DNA of 54,979 nucleotides from assembly GCA_027459785.1 (NCBI GenBank), contig DAIDGU010000035.1, forward strand, positions 1 to 54,979. Reading direction: 5' to 3'. Within the stretch, counting starts at the first letter, position 1. The number at the start of each line of letters is the position of its first letter. Position numbers and translations under genes: made by a program. Source of the DNA: Ktedonobacteria bacterium (lineage in GTDB: Bacteria; Chloroflexota; Ktedonobacteria; Ktedonobacterales; JACDGC01). The notes beneath the pieces were generated by a model. The model ran no database searches, was not told the DNA's origin, and saw only the letters and a list, made by a program, of their open reading frames with translations. This document shows, piece after piece, positions 37,190 through 44,587 of this stretch.

Positions 37190-37214
37190 CGCACTAACGC
37201 ACTAACGCACTAAC
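37183..37214 (+). repeat. Tandem repeat, four units of GCACTAAC
   Basis: Four exact 8-bp units, the first of which includes the TAA stop of copA. Each unit supplies another TAA in one frame, so the end of the protein is insensitive to unit loss. Length is likely variable between strains. Confidence 0.9.
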
Positions 37215-37253
37215 GCAATAAAAGGAAGGAGGTAGGCGAGGGATGGGGACGAG

Positions 37254-37465
37254 CGGGCGGTTGTAATCCCACGAGGGACGCGGGCGGCGCGGGACGGCGG
37301 GCGGTTGAAACCGCGCCTAAGGGCTACGCCACGAAACCCACCTACGTGGGTTGGGATCCTAGTCCGCGCAGGCGGACTTCGTCGCTGCCAGGCGCTTAGG
37401 CGCGGTTTCAACCGCCCGCCGTCCCTCGCCGCCCGCCGTCCCTCGTGGGATTGCAACCGCCCGCC
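37254..37465. repeat. Long imperfect inverted repeat (CCACCTACGTGG cruciform family)
   Basis: Arms of about 68-72 bp (37254-37321 and 37394-37465) are nearly complementary: CGGGCGGTTGTAATCCCACG matches CGTGGGATTGCAACCGCCCG, and GCGGTTGAAACCGCGCCTAAG matches CTTAGGCGCGGTTTCAACCGC. The loop has nested palindromes CCCACCTACGTGGG and AGTCCGC ... GCGGACT. A shorter relative lies between cydA and cydB. It fills the copA-copZ gap (364 bases), and no gene is seen in it. Confidence 0.85.
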
Positions 37466-37553
37466 ATCCTTGGCGCGGTCCACGTATCGTCCCCGATGTG
37501 GGGGAATGCCCCGCATCCATTCATCTTGTTTCATCCGAAAGGAACTACCAACC

Positions 37554-37763
37554 ATGCAGAACATCACCCTTTCCGTCCCCGACGTGTCGTGCGAACATTG
37601 CGTCATGACCGTCAACGGCGCGCTGCGCCAGCAGCCCAGCGTCAAGGACATCAAAGTCGATCTGGATAGCAAAACCGTCACCTTCCAATACGATCCCAAC
37701 CAGGTCTCACTGGATAAGATCGAAGAAGTGCTTGACGACGCCGGCTATACCGTCGCCAAGTAA
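37554..37763 (+). CDS. copZ: Copper chaperone CopZ (HMA domain)
   Basis: 69 residues, a single HMA domain. The metal site is VSCEHC instead of the usual MxCxxC, with both Cys kept. KDIKVDLDSKTVTFQYDP and EVLDDAGYTVAK are typical. It hands Cu(I) to CopA or CsoR. AAAGGA is 11 bases before the ATG at 37554; the longer frame starting at 37305 reads through the inverted repeat and is not believable. Confidence 0.93.
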   Translation: MQNITLSVPDVSCEHCVMTVNGALRQQPSVKDIKVDLDSKTVTFQYDPNQVSLDKIEEVLDDAGYTVAK

Positions 37764-37832
37764 CGTTTCAGTGTACGGGATTCGGTGGATACCATTCACT
37801 GATCCCGTGCTATGAGAAAGTGGGGTGTGGCG

Positions 37833-39581
37833 ATGGGCGTGGTACAAGCTATCGGTCAGGCGCTCTATGCCGCCTTCGGCATGGGCTGGCAGGTGCTATG
37901 GAGCCTGGTGCTGGGCTTCCTCATCTCCGGTATGATCCAGGCATATGTGAGTCGGGCGAAAATGAGCCAGGCATTGGGGCGCGCGGGCTTCCGCGAGATC
38001 GCCCTGGCCACCAGCTTCGGCGCGGCCAGCTCCTCCTGCTCCTATGCCGCCATCGCCGCCGCCAAGTCGCTCTTCAAGCGCGGCGCACACCTCATCCCCG
38101 CGCTGGCCTTCATGTTCGCCTCCACCAACCTCGTCATCGAACTGGGCTTGATCCTGTGGCAACTCATGGGCTGGCAATTCGCGCTGGCCGAATGGTTCGG
38201 CGGCCTCGTGCTGGTCGGGATCATGGTGCTGTTGGTGCGGCTGACCTATCCCCGGCGCATCGTCGAGGCGGGCCGCGCACACCAGGAGACGGGCAACGTG
38301 GCCGCGCACGACCACGGCGACGAACTGGCACCCGGTCGCACATTATGGGCAAAACTGCGCTCGCCGCAAGGCTGGATCTACGTCGCGCATTACGTGGCGA
38401 TGGACTGGGCGATGCTCTGGCGCGACCTCATCGGCGGCTTCATCATCGCCGGCTTCCTGGCGGTCCTCGTCCCGAATGCCCTCTGGAACGGCCTCTTCAT
38501 CCAGCATGCTGCCGGGCCGGTGCGGCTGATCGAAAACGCGGTCGTCGGTCCCATCGTCGCGGTCATCTCGTTCGTTTGCTCCGTCGGCAACGTGCCGCTG
38601 GCGGCGATCCTCTTTTCCGGCGGCATCACCTTTGGCGGGGCCATTGCGTTCCTCTACGCCGATCTCATCGTCTTGCCGATCCTCGATATTTATCGTAAAT
38701 ATTATGGCTGGAAACTGGCGGCCTATATCACCGCCATCTTGTTCGCCACGATGGTCCTGACCGGCATCATCGTCGATCTCGTCTTCACCGGACTGGATCG
38801 CCTGTTCCCGCGCGTCCACTTCATCCCCGCGCCGAACCACCACCTGATCCAGATGGTCGAACACATCGCACTGAACTACACGACGATCCTGAATATCATC
38901 GCGCTGCTCGTCGTCGCCGGCCTGGTCATCATCAACCGGCGGCATCCGATGATGATGCATACCATGCATAGCACAGAGCATGCGGCAATGCCGCATAGCC
39001 GTCCCATGCTGGCAGTGCCAGGCGGCGCTGCTCAGCCGCCGCTGGAATCTAACCGGCAGCAAGCACCCTTAGCACCATTTCACCGCCGTCACCGTATGGC
39101 TGGCGATACACGAGGATGGATCATGCGCCATTTTTGGACTTTAACCCTGGTCGCCGCGACCCTGGCGACCATCGCCCTCCTGGCGGTCGTCGTGCCTGGC
39201 ACGCCGGGTGCAACCACGAGCGCGCCACCGAACACCGTCTATGTCACCGAGACGGATTTCGCCATCAGCGCAACGCAAACGAGCTTCAAGCCCGGCGTGC
39301 GCTATCACTTCGTCGTCACCAACAACAGCCCGGATGTGCATGAGTTCATGGTCGGGCCGCAGATGCCCGTCGGCATCTCGATGGACCAGATGGATAAGAT
39401 GATGCTGGGCGTCATCGACACGCTCAATCCCTATCAGACCCAGACGCTCGACATCACCTTCCCGGCGAACACCGCGACGATGAACAGCATGAACGCGGCC
39501 CCGCTCGAATTCTCATGCCACCTTCCCGGCCACTACGAAGCGGGGATGCTGCTGCCGATCACCGTCGCCTCGTCGATGTGA
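37833..39581 (+). CDS. Permease fused to a membrane-anchored cupredoxin-like domain
   Basis: 582 residues from the ATG at 37833 (GGGG 7 bases upstream); 37812 is an alternative. Residues 1-375 are a DUF318/ArsP-like permease of about ten helices, with the SSCSYAAIAAAKSLFKRG motif (SCSY) and VCSVGNVPLAAILFSGG. A His/Met-rich linker (RRHPMMMHTMHSTEHAAMPHS) follows. Then comes another membrane helix (FWTLTLVAATLATIALLAVVV) and a cupredoxin-like beta domain with HEFMVGPQMPVGISMDQMDKMM and FSCHLPGHYEAGM. The permease family exports metal or organometal species. The fusion would place a copper-binding receiver at the exit. An internal ATG at 39123 with GAGG ahead may also give the second domain alone. 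Confidence 0.8.
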   Translation: MGVVQAIGQALYAAFGMGWQVLWSLVLGFLISGMIQAYVSRAKMSQALGRAGFREIALATSFGAASSSCSYAAIAAAKSLFKRGAHLIPALAFMFASTNLVIELGLILWQLMGWQFALAEWFGGLVLVGIMVLLVRLTYPRRIVEAGRAHQETGNVAAHDHGDELAPGRTLWAKLRSPQGWIYVAHYVAMDWAMLWRDLIGGFIIAGFLAVLVPNALWNGLFIQHAAGPVRLIENAVVGPIVAVISFVCSVGNVPLAAILFSGGITFGGAIAFLYADLIVLPILDIYRKYYGWKLAAYITAILFATMVLTGIIVDLVFTGLDRLFPRVHFIPAPNHHLIQMVEHIALNYTTILNIIALLVVAGLVIINRRHPMMMHTMHSTEHAAMPHSRPMLAVPGGAAQPPLESNRQQAPLAPFHRRHRMAGDTRGWIMRHFWTLTLVAATLATIALLAVVVPGTPGATTSAPPNTVYVTETDFAISATQTSFKPGVRYHFVVTNNSPDVHEFMVGPQMPVGISMDQMDKMMLGVIDTLNPYQTQTLDITFPANTATMNSMNAAPLEFSCHLPGHYEAGMLLPITVASSM

Positions 39582-39626
39582 CGTTCGCCGCGCCGGTGGC
39601 GGCATATGCCGTGGCAGCCCACGCCC

Positions 39627-40217
39627 TCACCAGGCTTCGTGATGCACATATTCCGGTGCGGCCTTGCGCCCGCGCTTGAGCGAGCCAGAGCGTTTATCCG
39701 GCGCGCGATGACCGATGGGGATCACGCCGACCGGGGTGACTTCCGCTGGGATGCCCAGCAGCGCCCGCATGCCGTTGTTATCCATGATGCCAGCGAAGCC
39801 CGCGCCCAATCCCTCATTGACCACGCCCAGCAGCAAGATCATCACAGCGCAACCGATATCCATGTGCCAAAACGGCACCGGCCAATACTGCTCCCCATTG
39901 GGGTCGTCCGTCTTATCCGGCTCGCTATACCGCTGGCGATAGGCCGCCTCGCTGGTACACGGCACGACGAGGACCGGCGCTTCGGAGACAAAGGGGTGGA
40001 AGCCACCCTCCACATAGCCTTCTTCGCCACAGAGCTTGGCGATGGCCTGCTTGGTCTCCGGCTTGGTGACGACAATGAAGCTTTGCCCCTGAGTGAAGCC
40101 CGCGCTTGGCGCATGCCGCGCCAGTTCCAGCAGGCGCTCGATGACTTCCGGAGCGACCGGCTCCTCCGTGAAATGCCGCACCATGCGGCGCTTCAACACA
40201 ACCTCTGTGAAATCCAT
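39627..40217 (-). CDS. Nitroreductase-family flavoprotein
   Basis: 196 residues from the ATG at 40217 (GAGGAGG 8 bases upstream). The FMN site is seen as KRRMVRHFTEEPV at the start, and RHAPSAGFTQGQSFIVV. AGFAGIMDNNGMRALLGIP and PVGVIPIGHRAP form the late family segment. It has a typical length for the small nitroreductase branch that works as an FMN-dependent NAD(P)H oxidoreductase; several members act on nitro or quinone compounds. The end is Lys/Arg-rich. It is convergent with the copper island, with a 45-base gap. Confidence 0.85.
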   Translation of the reverse strand: MDFTEVVLKRRMVRHFTEEPVAPEVIERLLELARHAPSAGFTQGQSFIVVTKPETKQAIAKLCGEEGYVEGGFHPFVSEAPVLVVPCTSEAAYRQRYSEPDKTDDPNGEQYWPVPFWHMDIGCAVMILLLGVVNEGLGAGFAGIMDNNGMRALLGIPAEVTPVGVIPIGHRAPDKRSGSLKRGRKAAPEYVHHEAW

Positions 40218-40244
40218 CGGAAACACCCTCCTCGTCACATTATG

Positions 40245-41222
40245 TCACACTGCGCCCGTGTCATCATCCATGTTATTATTTTTAGGTGCGGCCACCGCTG
40301 GCGCTTCCGGTGTCGGCATCGCCTGCTCCCAGAGATTGCTGCTGGTTGGAATGGCGTTCACCGGGCTAGGGATCGCCTGACCCGTGATCGCAATCAGTTC
40401 CTGACGGCGCGCATCGGCATAGTGGCCGGCATGGCCCACGTCGCGCCGGATCTCCTGCATGCCATGCGAATCGCGGGCGATATGCAGCGCCCGCGACATA
40501 ATCTCGCCCACCTGGGTCACGGCGATCTCCATCACCGTCAGTGCCTCGCGCAGTTCTCCCTCATGCACCACCCGCTTGCCCTTGCGCACCACGGGAAAGC
40601 CCTTGAGCGCTTTATGTTCTTCGGTGCTGATGCCAAACTCGCCCATATGCAGTGCGTCGGTGAGAATTGCCATCTCCTTGCCGCTGATCTCGCGCACCGC
40701 CCATTCCGCCGTCAACAGGTTGCGGATCGTGATGCCGTCCACCCGCATGCGCGCCCACTCCTCTGTATAGCCCCGCGCCATATACGAGCGGATTGCCCGT
40801 GCACGCCAATCTTCGTAGCCACGCTCCGGGTCGTCCAGCAGCTCCGCGTCGGCCAATTCCTGCCGGCGCGTCTGCACCGCGAAATAGGTCTGGGCCAGCG
40901 CGATGATCGGCTTCTCCGGATCGCCGTTCTGCGCGATGAGATAGCAGGCATAGCGCGTCAGGCGATAATCGCGCACTTGCCGTTGTGCACCCTTGGCGGT
41001 CGGGATCATTTTAGTGATATCACTAAAATGATCCGCGGCCTGCTGGCCGCTGCCCTCGCAGGCTCTCATCGCTTTCTTGATGACGCTCTCAAAATTCTGC
41101 CAGGTAGCGTATTCCAAGACAGGGGCCAACTCGCGGGCGAGCCAACAGTCACCCGCTTCATCGGTATGGCGGAGTCCCTCGAAGGGCAGGGCGTTGGGCG
41201 CGGGCAGTTGGGGACTGGGCAT
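40245..41222 (-). CDS. DinD-like DNA-damage-inducible protein
   Basis: 325 residues from the ATG at 41222 (AAAAGGAT about 9 bases upstream); starts at 41258 and 41414 are in frame. Similarity to E. coli DinD is clear over the first 150 residues: [51 protein letters not shown] and [10 protein letters not shown]. The later part has [21 protein letters not shown]. DinD binds RecA and takes apart its filaments in E. coli. No LexA box is recognised upstream. The gene contains a perfect 32-bp palindrome at 41003-41034. The last 35 residues are Pro/Asn-rich and unstructured. Confidence 0.78.
   Translation of the reverse strand: MPSPQLPAPNALPFEGLRHTDEAGDCWLARELAPVLEYATWQNFESVIKKAMRACEGSGQQAADHFSDITKMIPTAKGAQRQVRDYRLTRYACYLIAQNGDPEKPIIALAQTYFAVQTRRQELADAELLDDPERGYEDWRARAIRSYMARGYTEEWARMRVDGITIRNLLTAEWAVREISGKEMAILTDALHMGEFGISTEEHKALKGFPVVRKGKRVVHEGELREALTVMEIAVTQVGEIMSRALHIARDSHGMQEIRRDVGHAGHYADARRQELIAITGQAIPSPVNAIPTSSNLWEQAMPTPEAPAVAAPKNNNMDDDTGAV
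41003..41034. repeat. Perfect 32-bp palindrome inside the DinD-like gene
   Basis: GGATCATTTTAGTGAT followed directly by its exact reverse complement, with no spacer. It codes for [11 protein letters not shown] on the minus strand, in a conserved stretch of the protein, and is much richer in AT than the rest of the gene. Confidence 0.95.
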
Positions 41223-41439
41223 GTGTGTTTCATCCTTTTCTGACTTTGCAATGGACATGGCGTGTTTGTGGAAGATTGGACCGGCAGCGACAAAACCGTT
41301 CGCTGTGTGTACTATAATATAACACGTTTGCATCTCATATATGACAATTGTGCGCCATCTCTGTACCATCATCGTTGGCGTTTGCCTGTTACAGGTGCGT
41401 GTCGGGAGACACATGCATGCGGCGAGGGGACGGGGGCGG

Positions 41440-41532
41440 GATTGATCTCGCCCCCTCTAAACTCCCCTCTCCATCCGCAGATGGGGAGGGGTTGGGGGTG
41501 GGGCCACCGGGGTTGGGGGTGGGGCCACCCCG
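41440..41532 (-). repeat. CCCCTCCCCATC hairpin repeat (reverse), with doubled end
   Basis: CCCTCTCCATCCGCAGATGGGGAGGGG followed by two copies of TTGGGGGTGGGGCCACC. It touches the stop codon of the tubulin-like gene. Same family as 13945-14035 and 44505-44587, so the tubulin gene is bracketed by copies. The rest of 41223-41440 holds the DinD promoter region and no other gene. Confidence 0.75.
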
Positions 41533-44367
41533 TCAGTTGCGGGCGCGGCGTTCCACGCGATCGACCAGGTTGCGGGGCTGCGTGATGGGCGGGGCCGGCG
41601 GCGTCGCCTGCGCGCCGTACATCTGCGAACCAGCCGGGGATTGCGCGGGGTAAGGGCCGGTCGCCGGCATGCCATAAGCGTTCGAGGTCGGCGGCTGGCC
41701 GTAGGGGCTAGGAGGCGTCTGCGGCTGGCCATAGACACTTTGGTTGCCCGGTTGGCCGTAGCTGCCCTGGTTGCCGGGTTGCCCATACACGCTCTGGTTG
41801 CCGAGTTGGCCGTAGCCACTCTGGTTGCCAGGCTGCCCATAGGCTCCGGGGGCCAGGTCGTCGCCGTAGCCGGTCATCGTGGGGGCGGGCGCGGGAACGG
41901 CGGAGGCTCCCCCCTGCATCGCCTTCTCATACGCCGGGTCGAAGAACGCGCCGGGGCGCAGCACCAGATCTTGCATCACATTGCTGCTAAAGACCGGGAT
42001 GCCGCCCTGCATCTCCCAGATCTTCTGGCGATCTTTCAACGATTTCACGCAGCCGCCCGCCGCATCCGACAGGAACGGCACAGCGGAAAGGCTGACGCCG
42101 TGATGGCTGAACAGCAATTGCAGCCGCGCGCGGTCGTTGGATTGCAGCAGTTCGCCGGGCGGCACGTACCCTACGCCGCGCCCGCCGAAACCGCCTGTGG
42201 ACTGGCGGGCGCGCTCCACGCTCTGGCGCTCGCGCTCGTCCTCGTAATCCACCGCGAGGTGCGCGCGCACCTCGAGCTGGCGGTGCGCTTGATCGCCCCA
42301 CAGGCTGGGGTCGTGCCGCAGTGTGGAACGCGAGGTCGTCGCCATCCAGCGCATGTGGTTCGCCAACGCGGCCTCTTGTTGCGCGCGATCCTTGGGATAG
42401 ACCAGTTGGATGACTTCCAGCAGGCGCATCTCATCCAGGGCGCGGTGATAGGCGGCGATCATATTGTCCATCATCGCTGTCGCCTCGCGGCCTGCCGTCT
42501 CGCGGGCGCTGCGCTCGTCGCTGCCCAATGCCCCCGCCATGCGTTCCAGTGCGGACTTCAGGATGCGGTCAGCCTCGCTGGTGGTGACAGCGGTATCGAG
42601 TTCGTTGATCGCGTTGGGGTCGGGGATCGCTGCCGGATCGAAGACATTGTGGCGATAGGGATGCTCTTGCGTCAGTTGGCCGCGCATCTCCGGTGACTCG
42701 CTGTGGTCGGCTTCCCAGCGCTGCTGCGTATAGCGCAGCGTCGTCAGCATCACATCCACCATGCGGATGCGCTTTTCCAACTCCTGGATCAGCGTGTCGG
42801 CGACAGCGTTCGAGGCGACGATGCGGTGGCGCTGCAACTCCTCGCTGCATGCCTGGCCATAATACGCCTTGCGCTGGCGGTCGTTCATCGCCGCCATCTG
42901 GTCGGGGCTGACGCGGTTCATCATCGCGCCGCTGGCGAAGGTCAGTTCCTTCACCTTCTTATACTCTTCCTCGAAGAGTTCCAGCACGGCCTTCATGCGC
43001 GGCAAGCTGCTGGCCCACACACCATTCTGGAAAACGCCGTCCAGCGCGCTCAGTTGTTCTTTGAGCGCCTCGTCTTTCTGCTCCTGGAAGCGCTGTTCCA
43101 CCACTGTCGAATAGCGGTTGACCGCCTGGATGATCTCGCTGGCTGAACCCCAGCGGCGCGGCTCCGGCGCGGCGCGGCGCTCGCGGTCGGAGATGTGAAA
43201 GACCTCCATCACGCGGCGAGCGGGGCAGACCTGGTTGCGCAGCAAGTCTTGTTCGCGGTAATCCAGCGCGCCCCCTTCGGTCGCCTGGCGCAGCAGCGCC
43301 TCGGCACGGCGGCGGGCGAAGCCGGTGGCGAGATCCTTCGCCGGGAAGACGACTTCCAGCGGGCAGACGGAGCCAACATTGGTGATCAAGCCGCCGTCAT
43401 CATGCTCTTGCAGCGCGGTGAGGTCGGGGCGCACGGCCTGCTCTTTCTTGCCGATGCCCGATAGGTTTTGCATGCGCATGGCGATAGCCATACCGATGAG
43501 CTGCGCCATCTGATCGACCTGATCGCCCAGTTGCGTGTCGTCGAAGAGGAAGATCTCATCCACCAGACCGCCCGGCACGCGAATCTGCCGATTGCCGAGG
43601 TCCATGATGAACGCCTGAGATTTGTCGTCGCCCTTGAGCATCAGGGCTTCCAGTTCCAGCAGCGCGGCCAGGCTGTTGCTCTTTTGCAGCGTCTGGCGTT
43701 CCGGCGCGACATTGCCCACGTTGACGGGCAGCATGGCATAGACGAAGATGTTGCCGCCGCGATTCTGCTTGCGCAGCACGTGCCGCGCCAGCGCCGTGAG
43801 TGCCGGCAGCGAACCGCTGCCTGTGCCGCCGCCCAGGAAGCATACGATGTTGATCGTCATCAGGTCGGTATCCGGCGCATGGCCGGCGCTATCGACGGCG
43901 CTGATGTTATTGAGCAGCGCTTCCAGGTGTTGTTCGATAATCGACGAGTTATAGGCGATGGCACCGTGGCCATTCTGGCGGATGCCGCCCGCGCCCATGC
44001 GCGTATATTCCGGCAGGCGCGTGCCATAGGGATTGCTGACCTGGAGCCACACGCGCTGTTCCTGCGGCAACCCTTCGGTATATTGCGAAAGGTCGGGGAA
44101 ACGCAGCGTCTGCTTGATCATCGGCGCGGCATCGCTCGTCTCCTGATGGATGCGGTCGATCTCTTCCGAGAGCGGTTCCAGGTCCAGATACAGGCTGCCC
44201 ACGCGCTCCTGGTCCGCGCGGTTGAGCGTGGGTAGCTCATATTTGGCGATCCACAGGCCGGCATAGGATGCCTTGGTGCCGATGTAGATGTTCAGCACTG
44301 GGCGCGAAATGCGCTCAGCGCGGGCATTGGGGGCGCTGCGCCCGTTCGTGGGATAGCTCATGCTCAT
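41533..44367 (-). CDS. Tubulin-like GTPase (Tubulin_2 family) with Tyr/Gly/Gln/Asn repeat tail
   Basis: 944 residues from the ATG at 44367 (GGAGG 5 bases upstream). The tubulin/FtsZ G-box is exact: FLGGGTGSGSLPAL, GGGTGSG at residues 179-185. It follows an N-terminal GLWIAKYELPTL and YIGTKASYAGL region and precedes FVYAMLPVN and DEIFLFDDT. Residues 400-840 are long helical and charged. The last 100 residues are low complexity, with five copies of YGQPGNQS-like octads, then YGQPP and YGMPA, ending in a basic NLVDRVERRARN. It should bind GTP and may polymerise. It follows the VWA gene on the same strand. Family members (Tubulin_2) have no settled function. Confidence 0.88.
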   Translation of the reverse strand: MSMSYPTNGRSAPNARAERISRPVLNIYIGTKASYAGLWIAKYELPTLNRADQERVGSLYLDLEPLSEEIDRIHQETSDAAPMIKQTLRFPDLSQYTEGLPQEQRVWLQVSNPYGTRLPEYTRMGAGGIRQNGHGAIAYNSSIIEQHLEALLNNISAVDSAGHAPDTDLMTINIVCFLGGGTGSGSLPALTALARHVLRKQNRGGNIFVYAMLPVNVGNVAPERQTLQKSNSLAALLELEALMLKGDDKSQAFIMDLGNRQIRVPGGLVDEIFLFDDTQLGDQVDQMAQLIGMAIAMRMQNLSGIGKKEQAVRPDLTALQEHDDGGLITNVGSVCPLEVVFPAKDLATGFARRRAEALLRQATEGGALDYREQDLLRNQVCPARRVMEVFHISDRERRAAPEPRRWGSASEIIQAVNRYSTVVEQRFQEQKDEALKEQLSALDGVFQNGVWASSLPRMKAVLELFEEEYKKVKELTFASGAMMNRVSPDQMAAMNDRQRKAYYGQACSEELQRHRIVASNAVADTLIQELEKRIRMVDVMLTTLRYTQQRWEADHSESPEMRGQLTQEHPYRHNVFDPAAIPDPNAINELDTAVTTSEADRILKSALERMAGALGSDERSARETAGREATAMMDNMIAAYHRALDEMRLLEVIQLVYPKDRAQQEAALANHMRWMATTSRSTLRHDPSLWGDQAHRQLEVRAHLAVDYEDERERQSVERARQSTGGFGGRGVGYVPPGELLQSNDRARLQLLFSHHGVSLSAVPFLSDAAGGCVKSLKDRQKIWEMQGGIPVFSSNVMQDLVLRPGAFFDPAYEKAMQGGASAVPAPAPTMTGYGDDLAPGAYGQPGNQSGYGQLGNQSVYGQPGNQGSYGQPGNQSVYGQPQTPPSPYGQPPTSNAYGMPATGPYPAQSPAGSQMYGAQATPPAPPITQPRNLVDRVERRARN

Positions 44368-44504
44368 GGGTGCCTCCAAACGTCTTCCGGTTGCGTCGAT
44401 CATGTCGTCTCTGCCCTGCTGGTATCAATCTTTGGCCTCATCATACACCAGCGGGGCGGGCTTGTGTACCCCGCTGGTGGAGATTGTGAATCATGCACAG
44501 TTGG

Positions 44505-44587
44505 GGGATGGCCCCACCCCCGACCCCTCCCCATCTGCGGATGGAGAGGGGAGATCGTAGGGCGGACGTTCCTGTCCGCCGGGGTGG
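44505..44587 (+). repeat. CCCCTCCCCATC hairpin plus GCGGAC hairpin
   Basis: GGATGGCCCCACCCCC, then CCCCTCCCCATC-TGCG-GATGGAGAGGGG and GGCGGACGTTCCTGTCCGCC. It sits in the 220-base gap between the VWA and tubulin-like genes, touching the VWA stop codon. On the minus strand it would form a hairpin in the mRNA between the two genes and could set their ratio. Confidence 0.75.

Noticed and set aside
37305..37553. N-terminal extension of CopZ
   Set aside because: The extension translates the inverted repeat; the ATG at 37554 with AAAGGA gives a normal 69-residue HMA protein.
39606..41243. A 545-codon plus-strand frame covering the nitroreductase and DinD-like genes
   Set aside because: Both minus-strand genes have clear family motifs and ribosome sites; the plus-strand translation is His/Arg-rich shadow sequence.
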